Source: an uncultured bacterium (GTDB lineage: Bacteria; Bacillota; Clostridia; Lachnospirales; Lachnospiraceae). Taken from it: a stretch of DNA of 64,000 nt. Location of the stretch: assembly GCA_947574055.1 (NCBI GenBank), contig CANPIC010000004.1:25327-89326 (forward strand). The letters are read 5' to 3'. Made by a program: the position numbers and the translations under genes. The notes under the pieces were generated by a model. The model did no database searches. It had not been told where the DNA came from and worked only from the letters and a program-made list of their open reading frames with translations. The stretch's first letter is position 1, and every line of letters begins with the position of its first letter. Of this stretch, positions 45,302 through 54,872 are shown piece after piece.

Positions 45302-45354
45302 AGTATACAAAAAACAGCCCTATGTGTCAACCTTTTGTTATTTCAGGTTAACAT
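45302..45354 (-). promoter_or_regulatory. bioBY promoter with BirA operator
   Basis: On the minus strand ATGTTAACC (45354-45346), 13 bases, GGTTGACAC (45332-45324) match the Firmicutes BirA operator TTGTTAACC-N13-GGTTAACAA. The right half contains the -35 TTGACA (45330-45325), followed after 17 bases by -10 TATACT (45307-45302). Bound BirA-biotinyl-AMP would cover the promoter, so bioB and bioY are repressed when biotin is ample. Confidence 0.9.
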
Positions 45355-45382
45355 ATAGAGCCACACTGTTTCTCCTTGCCTG

Positions 45383-46567
45383 CTACTCTCTGTCCTCGTA
45401 TTGGGATACCAATTCCATAATCTCCGGCATATAGGCGGGAAATTCCTCCGCCAGCGCCTTGATCTCACCCTGTGCCACGCTCGCCAGCTGTTCGTTATAT
45501 TCCATCTGCCGCCGCAGCTTCTGCCGCCGCAGAATCAGATCGTGACGGATTTCCACCATCTCGTTACGATTGCTGATGGCCCGTGCCTGCCGCATCCACA
45601 TACCGGGGTCTTTCAGCTGAAACCGCTGCAGGATACGGAGCAGTTCTTTGCGATGGTAATCCAGCTCGGCATGCAGTTCTCTGAATTTCTCCCGCTCCTC
45701 CACTTCCTGCAGGTATTGGTTCCACATCCGTTCCAGTTCTTCCGCGGATGAGGTCCCATATTTGACATAGAGATAATCCAGCAGGTTGGTATTGTTTACA
45801 TATCTGATCTTGACCTTGTTCTGCAAAAGGATCAGCCGATTGATGGAGCGCTCCACCTGCCTTTTATCTTTTGCGGCTTCCATATATTTCATATAAATGG
45901 CAAAGACTGCAAAGGTGGTGGCGGCAGCCGTCACCAGATAGCCGATCCGGGTGTCCATCTCCAGAAAAATCTGTAACAAAAGCAGGATAACCATACAGGT
46001 AACAAAGGAAAAACTTGTGATTATGATCATCCCGCGCAGATTGACCATCAGATTCTGCAGATCATGTTTGCGGTACTGGAAGGCATGTTTCTCCGCGGAA
46101 AGCCGGCGCATATCCTGGCGTATCTTTTCCTGGTATTCCTCGGTCTGAGCCAGTTTGTCGATGCCTTCTTCCACCTCTTCTTCCATCCGCTCCATCTGGT
46201 GAAACTGAGCCTCTGTCATTCTGTTGCGGTCACTTTCGTAGACGTTCTTTTCCCGCTCATAAGCGGTGATCTGATCCGCGATCCGGGAAATCTCCTTTTT
46301 TTCAGACACCGGCAGCGCCTCGATCTCTTCCGTATCCGTCAGATGAGAAGTGACCATACCATATTCTTTTGTCAGCTTTTCAATCTCTTCCTGCGCCTCT
46401 TTGATCTGTTCCAGGCAGCTGCGCACATAGCGCATCCTCTGCCCCTGATCCCGCAGATTGACACTGTCCCGGTTCAGGACCGGCGCTTCCCGGATATCCT
46501 CCGCTTCCTCAATCATTTCCGTCTTGTTTTTCCTGAATCTGGAAAACCAGTTTTTCATCCATCCCAT
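45383..46567 (-). CDS. Coiled-coil protein with a central pair of membrane helices (fourth gene of the DUF5717/DUF5716 cluster)
   Basis: The 394-residue protein is long helical coiled coil on both sides of two adjacent membrane segments near residues 170-225 (IIITSFSFVTCMVILLLLQIFL and YLVTAAATTFAVFAIYMKYM). Both ends would be cytosolic. No enzymatic motif seen. It starts three bases after the TPR gene, so the four genes to 52.4 kb form one unit. It may anchor the DUF5716/DUF5717 proteins at the membrane, which is inference. Confidence 0.78.
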   Translation of the reverse strand: MGWMKNWFSRFRKNKTEMIEEAEDIREAPVLNRDSVNLRDQGQRMRYVRSCLEQIKEAQEEIEKLTKEYGMVTSHLTDTEEIEALPVSEKKEISRIADQITAYEREKNVYESDRNRMTEAQFHQMERMEEEVEEGIDKLAQTEEYQEKIRQDMRRLSAEKHAFQYRKHDLQNLMVNLRGMIIITSFSFVTCMVILLLLQIFLEMDTRIGYLVTAAATTFAVFAIYMKYMEAAKDKRQVERSINRLILLQNKVKIRYVNNTNLLDYLYVKYGTSSAEELERMWNQYLQEVEEREKFRELHAELDYHRKELLRILQRFQLKDPGMWMRQARAISNRNEMVEIRHDLILRRQKLRRQMEYNEQLASVAQGEIKALAEEFPAYMPEIMELVSQYEDRE

Positions 46568-46570
46568 CGG

Positions 46571-47404
46571 TCAATTCTCTCTCATCATAGTAAGGAACGA
46601 TTCTTTCATCTGCTGCGCCGCATCCTCCCAGACCCGGCCGGCTTCCTGCGGGTGCGACGTTATCTCCTGCCTGACCGCCTCCAGCTGCCGGTTCTGGATA
46701 CTCTCTTCCCATTTACAGGCAACCTGCTGCACTCTCTTTTCCAGTTCCATAGACGCTTCATAACAGGCCTTTGGCTGGGTGGCCATAAAAGCCAGATATC
46801 CCTTTTCATCCAGCGAGAGCCTTTTTGCCGCCAGATACCGGATCAGGTTCTCCTGCTCCCCGCCTGCCTCATAGGCACGGTAAAACAGTTCTGCCGCCCG
46901 CTCAAACAAAAAGAGCCTGCAGCAGACACACCCCATGTTATGAAGCACTCGGGCAGAAAATGCCGCGTCTCCCGATACATCCGCCAACAGTCTGCGATAC
47001 TGTTCCATCGCCAGTTCATATTTTCCGTTACCGGCCAGATAGTCCCCGATATCTTTCCGGTTCTCATATTCGCTGCGCGCGCTGCTGCTCCTTAGGAAAC
47101 GCGACAGGCGCCGTATCTCTTCCCGCGGATAATACCCGGTATATACAAGGACCTCTGTCAGAAACTCCTCGGTGGTGACATTCTTTTTGAGCATTGTATG
47201 CAGGGTATCAGCCAGCTTGGGCAGGCCACACTCTTCTCCCAGCCAGTCGGCCAGTTCTTTGCACACGACTTCCTCATCCATCAGAAAGGTATGCTCTCTG
47301 ATGCAGTAGCAGAGTTCCTCCGCCGTATATACATGAACACCCGGTTTTTTCAGCAAAAAAGGGATATTTGCCGTTTTTCCCACACACAGGATCACTCTGC
47401 CCAT
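46571..47404 (-). CDS. TPR-like protein of the DUF5717/DUF5716 cluster
   Basis: The 277-residue protein starts GRVILCVGKTANIPFLLKKPGVHVYTAEELCYCIREHTFLMDEEVV, a conserved helical start, and then has repeats like TPR: GDYLAGNGKYELAMEQYRRLLAD and FSARVLHNMGCVCCRLFLFERAAELFYRAYEAG. ATG at 47404 follows AAAGGAAG; an earlier start at 47452 has none. The gene lies between DUF5716 and the coiled-coil membrane protein. Confidence 0.75.
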   Translation of the reverse strand: MGRVILCVGKTANIPFLLKKPGVHVYTAEELCYCIREHTFLMDEEVVCKELADWLGEECGLPKLADTLHTMLKKNVTTEEFLTEVLVYTGYYPREEIRRLSRFLRSSSARSEYENRKDIGDYLAGNGKYELAMEQYRRLLADVSGDAAFSARVLHNMGCVCCRLFLFERAAELFYRAYEAGGEQENLIRYLAAKRLSLDEKGYLAFMATQPKACYEASMELEKRVQQVACKWEESIQNRQLEAVRQEITSHPQEAGRVWEDAAQQMKESFLTMMREN

Positions 47405-47494
47405 GCCTGCTTCCTTTCTGTTATGGCAATGATTTAAAATGTCCCGGACCATTGCCTGACCAATTCATACCAACAGCCGCCACGCTCAATGCCC

Positions 47495-48757
47495 TCATTC
47501 GGCAAGGCGCAGCTTCTCGTGCCAGACCTTGTGCGTGGCGGGAAAGATCTCCCCAAACCCCATATCTTCCAGTGTCACCGATACGTCCTGCTCCGATTCC
47601 ATGGCCAGCTTCATACGGATTCTGGTCGCCCGTTCACTGCGCAGCGGCATATCATTTAAGATGATCTCCACCTCTTTGCTGCCTTTTCCGGTCAGAGGTG
47701 TGATCACAAGCGTAAAAGAATTGCCGCTTTCAAGATAGAATTCGCACTCTTTTTCCGCCTCATACCAGCTCATCCCCGCGTCAAGCAGCGCATAATAGGA
47801 GTCGCTGCCTGCCCGCAGTACCCGCATGCCCAGATTGGCTTTCAGTGTATCCCTGCCCAGAAATACGTGCTGCTTTCCCACCTCTCCCGGCGCCAACCTC
47901 TCTCTTGCTCCATAACATGCGCCTTTGCTATACAGATTATTCCCTCTGAATACCCGCCTGCCCCGGCAAAGATAGCGAAGGGAATCCTGATACCAGTCCC
48001 CCTCGAACCCTCTGCCCACCAAATAGACAGAAGAAACAATGCGACCGCTGCAACTCTTCTGCAGTACCCCCAGCAGATCTTTGTCCCTGCCTTCCGGGTC
48101 CGGGTACTCTTTTTCCTCGATCAGGACAACCACCGGTGTGGTACGCCGGTTACATTCCATCCGATAAGTCCTCAGCCGGTTTTTTTCATACTCACATACA
48201 AGCGCCTGTCCCATCCACAGTTCCCGGGGCTGATGAAGCATATACTGATAAAAGCTCTCCCCATAACTTGGAAAATAAACCAGTTTCAGCGGAAGCTGCA
48301 TCGCGGAAACGGCCTGGGCCAGCACCTGCGTCATACGCTGATCCGGATTTTGTACCGTGACAAACAGGGCCTCAATCTGCTCCGGCGAAGCGACCGGCGC
48401 CAGCAGACTCAGACTCCGTTTCATAAAAAGGGCCAGCAGAGCCACCGGGTCAAAAGTCTCTTCCCCCACACGGACCCCTTCGCCCGCCAGCGCCAGAGAA
48501 AGCAGCCCCTCTACCGGTATGCCCGTCCCGGCCCACGCTGCCTCCATCGCTTCCCGGCCATAAAGCCACTGATTCACATCTGCCTTTCTGGCCAGGGCCG
48601 TAGGGAAATCAAATTGCTCCTCCCCCGCTATGACCGATATGGTTTCCGGTTCTTCCTCATTCATATGGCAATAGCTGATCTGTGAGGTCTGATCCCCCAG
48701 GTCAAACCCTGCCAATATTTTATTTTTCTTGCCAATCAAATTGCCTAAGTCCATCAT
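47495..48757 (-). CDS. DUF5716-family protein with an Hsp70/actin-like fold
   Basis: The 420-residue protein begins KKNKILAGFDLGDQTSQISYCHMNEEEPETISVI, which resembles the phosphate-1 loop of Hsp70/actin ATPases, and is recognised as DUF5716. The middle region includes EQIEALFVTVQNPDQRMTQVL and SVYLVGRGFEGDWYQDSLRYLC, a second Hsp70-like feature. The C-terminal part is beta-rich. It probably binds a nucleotide and cooperates with the TPR-like neighbours. Its adjacent partner DUF5717 is diagnostic of the cluster. Function unknown. Confidence 0.78.
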   Translation of the reverse strand: MMDLGNLIGKKNKILAGFDLGDQTSQISYCHMNEEEPETISVIAGEEQFDFPTALARKADVNQWLYGREAMEAAWAGTGIPVEGLLSLALAGEGVRVGEETFDPVALLALFMKRSLSLLAPVASPEQIEALFVTVQNPDQRMTQVLAQAVSAMQLPLKLVYFPSYGESFYQYMLHQPRELWMGQALVCEYEKNRLRTYRMECNRRTTPVVVLIEEKEYPDPEGRDKDLLGVLQKSCSGRIVSSVYLVGRGFEGDWYQDSLRYLCRGRRVFRGNNLYSKGACYGARERLAPGEVGKQHVFLGRDTLKANLGMRVLRAGSDSYYALLDAGMSWYEAEKECEFYLESGNSFTLVITPLTGKGSKEVEIILNDMPLRSERATRIRMKLAMESEQDVSVTLEDMGFGEIFPATHKVWHEKLRLAE

Positions 48758-48805
48758 CGTTTTATAACATCCGGTTTTTATTTTATAAATAACATATGCT
48801 ATTTT

Positions 48806-51800
48806 CTACAACAGTGGGAAAAACTGCTCGGCGGAAAAATCCATGCGCAGATACTCTTCCAAAAGATGCATCGCCTGCCCTTTGTCAGCCTCCGGGCCAG
48901 AAACTTCGGCCAGAAAACGGGAGGTTCTGGCCAGGCGGCTTCGATCCGCTGCTTCGCCCGGTATCATGCCGTGTAATGTACCACTCTGCACCAGCGCTCC
49001 CTTTTCCCCTTTGCGCTCCATGATATAATACTCTACCATTTCCCCGGGGAAAAGCAGGAACTGCGTCGTATATATGCCCGGATAGCAACATGGCAGTTCT
49101 TCCATTCGATACTCGCTCTGACTGCTGCCCCGTCTCACCATGGCATGGAGCATCAGGGAATTGCCGGACTCTGCTCTGTATTCCACAAACTCCCTGCCTT
49201 CGTAAAAGCGTATCCCCGGATAGAAATCGGCAAATTTCATAAATCCGCCCAGTACGATACCCTGGTTCATCACCAGATCTTCAAGGAGTCTTGCGATCAT
49301 CCGTTTCTCTTCTTCATCCGGCTCTTTGTCCCCGGCAAAATGTTCCAGCAGCGCAAGTTCGCACATGACATCACACGCGCCGCCGTTCCTCTCCCTGCGT
49401 CGGAGCTCTTTCCAGATAAATGCCGCCGGTTCACGGCCATGCATCACAAACTGGTAAGCAAAATGCGACAGGCAGGCCTCTGTCAGCGGCTCCTCCGCTC
49501 TGCTCTCCAGATAACTGCCAAAGACATCTGTTTCCATTTCCATGGCTTCATTGGTAAACAGCATCTGCAAAAGCAGCCGTTCACACAGTCCGTCGGTATC
49601 TGTCTCAAATCTGCCGCAGGCCTTCCATATCTCCTGCAGTTCCCGCAGTGTCCCGTCGTAATGCTTTGCCAGATACCACAATATCATGTCGTTATATTTT
49701 CCACTGCGAAAAGCGTTCCAGGCAATCAGCGTCATCACCGGGGAATCCATATAGTCGATATAGGGAAGCAGCCTGTCACAAAGGCGAAGCCTTGTCTTGG
49801 GCGTCAGCTTTTCTGTGCCATAGAGCCGCAGCCAGTCCAGAATCTGATCATACATGCCCCGCAGCAGCAGGCATCTGATCACTTCGCTTCTTTCTCTGCC
49901 ACTCATAAACTGGGGCTGCATCTGTACCAGAAACTGATCCAGCTTCTCCGTCTGTTCTGTCCTGTCATAATACTGCAGCAGCTTCATGCCCAGTTCGTTG
50001 CGGTAGGAGTCCTCGATTTGCGCACTCTCCCACAATCTGGCCGCGTAACCGACATTCCCTTCTTCCACTATCGTATAGCTTTTCCCATTCTCACACTGGT
50101 AAAGCATCACCCCGATCTGCCCTGCAAAGATATCTTCTTCCCCGGGCGCCACCACCGGCAGCATCTCCTGGGGATAAAACAGAACATTGTCCTCATAGTC
50201 CACACTGCCTGCAAAGCGGCTGCCGCCGTCTCCTTCAAAGACCAGGGAAAAATCTCTGTCATAGACCGGTACATACGCAAAACCATCACTGACCTCTCCT
50301 GTGATCTCCCCTTTGAGCCTGCCATGAATCACGATCACACGGCGGATCCCCGGCGTAAAGATCCGTATTTCATGCATAAACAGGCAGGAGGCATACTGTG
50401 CCAGCATTTCCTTGCCCACAAAACCTTCCTGGATCAGGCGCCGGTACAGACGGGCGATATCGCCGCTCATATGGCCCTGCTCAAGCTGCCCGGCCAGAAA
50501 CTTCTCCATATCCGGCAGACAGGTTCTGTACAGTTCCTGATATTCCCGTGATTTTCTGATAATATAGGCATACAGAAAAGCCGTCCGTTCCTCGGGCAGT
50601 TCGCTGCGGTAAGAGAAGTAGCGCAGCGCCGCCGCCGGTATCTCCTTTTCCCTGCGGATATCCACTGACAGCATATAATGCTCGTACAGCCTGGTCAGCC
50701 ACAGTTCTTTTTCGATCCCCTTTCGATACCAGTGGGCATACTGAGGGCCGATCTTATTTCCTTTGATCAGCAGCGCGCAGATGGCATGCAGTGTCTCTGT
50801 ATCTTTCTTCTTCCGGTAACAGACCTGCAGGATGGCATACATCCGTTCTGAAAACTCTTTGACGCGCTCTGCCAGGTAATGAATCTGACTGATACATTCA
50901 TTCGACAGATAATCATATTTGGCCATAAAGTTCAGTGTCTGCATGACAAAAGGCGTCATCTTCATCAGAAAAGCCGGATGTTTCCTTACCATCTGCGCGG
51001 CTTCCATATACCAGATGGGGCTGCGGCAGCCTTTTTCAAACTGCTGTTCCAGAAAGAGCCATTTTCTGGAAAGGCTTCTGGCAAATTCCCCGTCCAGATA
51101 TAAAAGCAGCCAGGCCGCCTGCCAGTTCGTCTGCTCATTGTAATACACACGGCGTATCTCGTCGGTCACTGCCCTGATATAATTTTCATCCCGGCTGACC
51201 AGGGAGGTCAGGTACAGATAGTAACAGGAAATCTCCGGTCGTGTCTCCTCCGGCACGATCAGGCCACAGGCCTGTTCCAGCGCCTCTTTTGCCTCACTTC
51301 TGCGCTCTCTCGTCAGCAGGATATGCGCCCGGAACAAAAGCGGAAGGGGATTGTGGGCGCCGATCGTTCCCATGCCTTCCACAATCTGCTCCGTTTCCGC
51401 CAGCCAGTCCTGCCGGGTCATCTTCCCCATGCCGTACAGAAGATAGCAGCGGTAAAATTCCAGTGTCTTTTTCTTTCTGCTCAGTCTTCCTTTCCCCGCA
51501 GCCACTTCCGCATGATTGACATAAACGGGGATCTCCAGGGTGGTATATTCATTGCGGAAGCGAACCTTTCCATAATTACAGCCCATATGCAGGGCATGTT
51601 TGAAAATCAGCAGCGGACACGCACACTGGTTTCCCAGAAAATCATCATCGGTGAGAACGGATTTTTCCGCCTCCAGAAATTCCCCTTCCACTTCCACAAG
51701 CAGATTCGTATAACCCCAGCCGCTCTTCGTCAGCAGGATCACTTCCCGCGCGATATCTTCCGGGCAGGATACCAGCAGTTCTTCTCTGTCAGGCTGATAA

Positions 51801-52396
51801 GTGACCAGCTGCTTCTTACGAATCCAGACAAGAAATTCCTCGACTTTCTGCTCCTTGTGCGGCAGCCTGCGAAACGCCCGGTACAGATTAAGGTATTGCC
51901 TGTCGTTTCCCGTCAGGATCTTCGCAAAATCGGGATCATAAAATACCCGTACCGCTTCCTGCCAGCTCGTCCTGGCCAGATTGGCGAAGTGAAACAGGTT
52001 CTTCATCGGCCCAAGCGAACTCTCAAATATCTTGGGCACGATCCTGATCTGCCAGGGCAGTGTATACTCTCCCTGGCTGGAAATCACTTTGAACTCTCCC
52101 CGGATCAGATCCCCCTCATCCAGTCCCCGGCTGTCAAAACGGTATGGAATCTCCACCGGATTGCCGGTAAAGTGCGGCAAAAGACAGTGCATACGGACAT
52201 CACTGCTCAAAACGGCTCCCATCAGGGAAATCCCGTCCTCTCCCATGATGACAAAACACCCTTCCACACTCTCTCCTGCCCGCAGTGTGAGTGCTATCTC
52301 CAGGCATGAAAAAGAAAGGGAACCTTCCCTGCAAACGGATCTTCCCTCAAGCGCTTTTGTAATTTTTTCTCTTTTGTCCATACGATCCGTTACCAT
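48806..52396 (-). CDS. DUF5717-family giant protein (about 1,196 residues)
   Basis: This long protein shows a beta-rich N-terminal domain (FSCLEIALTLRAGESVEGCFVI, EFKVISSQGEYTLPWQIRI), a long middle of helical hairpins in TPR/SEL1-like style (for example AQMVRKHPAFLMKMTPFVMQTLNFMAKYDYLS), and a second beta-rich domain near the end (YREELPCCYPGIYTTQFLLFPGEMVEYYIM-like segment: MEELPCCYPGIYTTQFLLFP). It has no signal peptide or membrane segment. It is the first gene of the cluster. I start at ATG 52396; a GTG lies one codon earlier. Function unknown. Confidence 0.75.
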   Translation of the reverse strand: MVTDRMDKREKITKALEGRSVCREGSLSFSCLEIALTLRAGESVEGCFVIMGEDGISLMGAVLSSDVRMHCLLPHFTGNPVEIPYRFDSRGLDEGDLIRGEFKVISSQGEYTLPWQIRIVPKIFESSLGPMKNLFHFANLARTSWQEAVRVFYDPDFAKILTGNDRQYLNLYRAFRRLPHKEQKVEEFLVWIRKKQLVTYQPDREELLVSCPEDIAREVILLTKSGWGYTNLLVEVEGEFLEAEKSVLTDDDFLGNQCACPLLIFKHALHMGCNYGKVRFRNEYTTLEIPVYVNHAEVAAGKGRLSRKKKTLEFYRCYLLYGMGKMTRQDWLAETEQIVEGMGTIGAHNPLPLLFRAHILLTRERRSEAKEALEQACGLIVPEETRPEISCYYLYLTSLVSRDENYIRAVTDEIRRVYYNEQTNWQAAWLLLYLDGEFARSLSRKWLFLEQQFEKGCRSPIWYMEAAQMVRKHPAFLMKMTPFVMQTLNFMAKYDYLSNECISQIHYLAERVKEFSERMYAILQVCYRKKKDTETLHAICALLIKGNKIGPQYAHWYRKGIEKELWLTRLYEHYMLSVDIRREKEIPAAALRYFSYRSELPEERTAFLYAYIIRKSREYQELYRTCLPDMEKFLAGQLEQGHMSGDIARLYRRLIQEGFVGKEMLAQYASCLFMHEIRIFTPGIRRVIVIHGRLKGEITGEVSDGFAYVPVYDRDFSLVFEGDGGSRFAGSVDYEDNVLFYPQEMLPVVAPGEEDIFAGQIGVMLYQCENGKSYTIVEEGNVGYAARLWESAQIEDSYRNELGMKLLQYYDRTEQTEKLDQFLVQMQPQFMSGRERSEVIRCLLLRGMYDQILDWLRLYGTEKLTPKTRLRLCDRLLPYIDYMDSPVMTLIAWNAFRSGKYNDMILWYLAKHYDGTLRELQEIWKACGRFETDTDGLCERLLLQMLFTNEAMEMETDVFGSYLESRAEEPLTEACLSHFAYQFVMHGREPAAFIWKELRRRERNGGACDVMCELALLEHFAGDKEPDEEEKRMIARLLEDLVMNQGIVLGGFMKFADFYPGIRFYEGREFVEYRAESGNSLMLHAMVRRGSSQSEYRMEELPCCYPGIYTTQFLLFPGEMVEYYIMERKGEKGALVQSGTLHGMIPGEAADRSRLARTSRFLAEVSGPEADKGQAMHLLEEYLRMDFSAEQFFPLL

Positions 52397-52498
52397 CACT
52401 TCTTCTTGCTTTTTCCGCAGTGTGTATTATAATAGTGCATAATCTTTGTCAATGATTATACCATGAACCATATACTAAATTCAAGAATGGAGAAACAA

Positions 52499-53596
52499 AT
52501 GGCAGAAACCGTACACAATTTTCATGGAAGTGATCTGGAGCAAATCGAAGCCTATTACGGAATCCGCAGAGAAGATATCATCCGTTTTGGCGCCAATGTC
52601 AATCCACTTGGATTGTCCGAAACATTTCGCCGCAAAATGGCGAAGGAGCTGGATGTGATCACCTCTTATCCCGACCGGGAATATAAGAAACTGCGGGAAG
52701 CAATCGGCAGATACTGTGAAGTAACAGCCCCTTTTGTCCTTGTGGGAAACGGTTCCACAGAACTGCTCTCTCTGATCATCCGTCTGTGCCGCCCGGGCGG
52801 TGCGCTTATCCTGGGCCCTACCTATTCCGAATATGAAAGAGAACTGTTACTGTGCGGCAGACCTTTTCAATATTTTATGCTGCAGGAAGCAGAAGATTTT
52901 ATGTTAGACGAAAACAGCCTGACGGAAAAACTGGACGCTACGATCAGTCTGCTCATTCTCTGTAATCCCAACAATCCCACCTCTTCCGCCATCAATATCC
53001 GGCAGATGGAGTCTGTCGTAAAGACCTGCCGCAAGTATGATATCCTGGTCATGGTGGACGAGACCTATGTGGAATTTTCTCCTGATTATGAACAGACCTC
53101 TTCCATACCGCTTACCAGCGTCTATGACAATCTGGTTATCATCCGGGGCGTCTCCAAATTTTTTGCCGCTCCCGGGCTGCGTCTTGGCTATGCTGTCACG
53201 GGAAACACTGCCCTTTTACAGCATGCCCATGAAAGGCAGAATCCGTGGGCAGTGAGCAGTCTGGCAGATATGGCCGGGCAACTGCTCTTTTCCGACACAG
53301 AACATATACAAAAGACGAAAGAACTGATCCAGAGCGAACGCCGCCGTATGTGGCATCTTTTTTCGGCCATGGACGGTATCAAAGTGTACCGGCCTCAGGC
53401 AAATTTTATGCTGGCCCGGATTCTCAAAGAGGGCCGTTCCGGCGCCGGACTTTTTGAAAATGCCATCCGCCGGGGTCTGATGATCCGTGACTGCTCTTCT
53501 TTTTTCAGTTCTGACCACACCTACTTCCGGTTCTGTTTTATGCTGCCGGAGGATAATCAAAGGCTGGCTGACTGCGTGAGGGAATATCTGCACTGA
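52499..53596 (+). CDS. PLP-dependent aminotransferase, HisC/CobD-like
   Basis: The 365-residue fold-type I enzyme has ANVNPLGLSETFRRKM, VGNGSTELLSLIIR, LILCNPNNPTSSAI, MVDETYVEFSP and the PLP-lysine motif IIRGVSKFFAAPGLRLGYA, closest to the histidinol-phosphate aminotransferase / threonine-phosphate decarboxylase group. Which is not decided by sequence alone; CobD would fit the cobalamin gene set nearby. ATG 52499 follows GGAGAAAC; two earlier ATGs lack a site. Confidence 0.85.
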   Translation: MAETVHNFHGSDLEQIEAYYGIRREDIIRFGANVNPLGLSETFRRKMAKELDVITSYPDREYKKLREAIGRYCEVTAPFVLVGNGSTELLSLIIRLCRPGGALILGPTYSEYERELLLCGRPFQYFMLQEAEDFMLDENSLTEKLDATISLLILCNPNNPTSSAINIRQMESVVKTCRKYDILVMVDETYVEFSPDYEQTSSIPLTSVYDNLVIIRGVSKFFAAPGLRLGYAVTGNTALLQHAHERQNPWAVSSLADMAGQLLFSDTEHIQKTKELIQSERRRMWHLFSAMDGIKVYRPQANFMLARILKEGRSGAGLFENAIRRGLMIRDCSSFFSSDHTYFRFCFMLPEDNQRLADCVREYLH

Positions 53597-53727
53597 TATT
53601 CCCTCACGGCAGCTGCTGCGCCGTCCCCGCCCCACGTCCGCCATCATAAACGATCGCATCTGATGTTTCTCCCCATCCTTGTGATATCTGACAGTACCCC
53701 AGATAAGACAAACACCCAAAAAATACC

Positions 53728-53775
53728 TTGACATTTTATTTAAAAAGTGTATCATTGTATTAAGAACTTAGTACA
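53728..53775 (+). promoter_or_regulatory. Promoter and palindromic operator of the GntR-ABC operon
   Basis: The -35 is a perfect TTGACA (53728-53733) and the -10 is TATCAT (53750-53755), spaced by 16. Right after it lies TGTATTAAGAACTTAGTACA (53756-53775), an imperfect palindrome centred between -10 and the ribosome binding site, where a GntR dimer would block transcription. Confidence 0.75.
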
Positions 53776-53799
53776 GCAATACAGAAAGGACGGATGCTC

Positions 53800-54171
53800 A
53801 TGGCTTGGAAACTGGATTCAGACAGGCCCATTTATGCACAGTTGCTGGAACTGATCCAGATGCGGATCATATCCGGCCAGTATCCGATCGGAAGCAGGTT
53901 GCCCAGTGTCAGGGAACTGGCCGCAGAGGCAGGCGTCAATCCCAATACGATGCAGAAGGCGTTTTCCGAACTGGAGCGAAGCGGTCTGATCCGCACGCAG
54001 CGGACTGCCGGGCGTTTTGTCACACAGGATGAAGCCCTGCTTGACAGTCTCCGTCAGACTCTGGCCAAAGAATATCTGAAACATTTCTTCCGCAGCATGC
54101 AGCAGCTTGGGTATCGGAAAGAGGAAATCCTTTCTTTCCTGAAAGCCGAATATGAGGAGGGGATAACATGA
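53800..54171 (+). CDS. YtrA-subfamily GntR transcriptional regulator
   Basis: The 123-residue protein has the YtrA-type N-terminal wHTH: MAWKLDSDRPIYAQLLELIQMRIISGQYPIGSRLPSVRELAAEAGVNPNTMQKAFSELERSGLIRTQRTAGRFV, shown here only as its order of motifs, with a short C-terminal helix. YtrA regulators repress their own ABC operon. Two starts are in frame, 53794 and 53800; I favour 53800, nine bases from AAAGGA. It overlaps the ATPase gene by ATGA. Confidence 0.9.
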   Translation: MAWKLDSDRPIYAQLLELIQMRIISGQYPIGSRLPSVRELAAEAGVNPNTMQKAFSELERSGLIRTQRTAGRFVTQDEALLDSLRQTLAKEYLKHFFRSMQQLGYRKEEILSFLKAEYEEGIT

Positions 54172-54872
54172 GTTATTTATTAGAAGCAAACGGATTATAC
54201 AAATATTATGCCAGAAAGAAACAGCCAGCACTGAACGGATTGTCACTGGCCATTCCCGAGGGGCGCATAACCGGTCTGCTGGGCCCCAACGGCAGCGGCA
54301 AGACCACTTTCATCAAACTGATCAACGGTCTGCTTACGCCCACTTCCGGCACACTTACCATCGACGGCCAGGTACCCGGAACCGGTACCAGAGAACTGAT
54401 CGCCTATCTCCCGGAACGCACCTTTCTCCAGAGTTCCATGCGTGTGCGCGAGCTGGTTGCATTTTTTTCCGACTTCTATACCACTTTTTCCGCAGAAAAA
54501 GCATACGACATGCTTTCTTCTCTGCAGATTGACCCTCAGGCCAGGCTGAAAACGCTTTCCAAAGGGGCCCGTGAGAAGGTGCAACTGATACTGGTGATGA
54601 GCCGGGATGCCAGGCTCTATATTCTGGATGAACCGATCGCCGGTGTCGATCCGGCCGCCCGGGATTATATACTGAAGACTATACTATCCAACTACAGCGA
54701 ACATGCTACGGTCCTGCTCTCCACCCATCTGATCTCCGATGTGGAAAATCTGCTGGATGACGTGATCTTGATCCGCAATGGCACTGTCCTTTTGTATGCC
54801 CCGGCAGAACAGGTGCGGGAAGAAAAGGGGAAATCTTTGGATACTTATTTCAGGGAGGTGTTCTCATGCTGA
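54168..54872 (+). CDS. ABC transporter ATP-binding protein (GntR-regulated)
   Basis: The 234-residue ATPase has Walker A GPNGSGKTTFIK, Q-loop region YLPERTFLQSSM, a slightly divergent signature LSKGAREKVQLIL, Walker B LYILDEPIAGVDP and the H-loop LLSTHLISD. It pairs with the permease that overlaps it by seven bases, in a YtrA-style operon that responds to cell-envelope stress or peptide antibiotics in relatives. Substrate unknown. Confidence 0.9.
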   Translation: MSYLLEANGLYKYYARKKQPALNGLSLAIPEGRITGLLGPNGSGKTTFIKLINGLLTPTSGTLTIDGQVPGTGTRELIAYLPERTFLQSSMRVRELVAFFSDFYTTFSAEKAYDMLSSLQIDPQARLKTLSKGAREKVQLILVMSRDARLYILDEPIAGVDPAARDYILKTILSNYSEHATVLLSTHLISDVENLLDDVILIRNGTVLLYAPAEQVREEKGKSLDTYFREVFSC

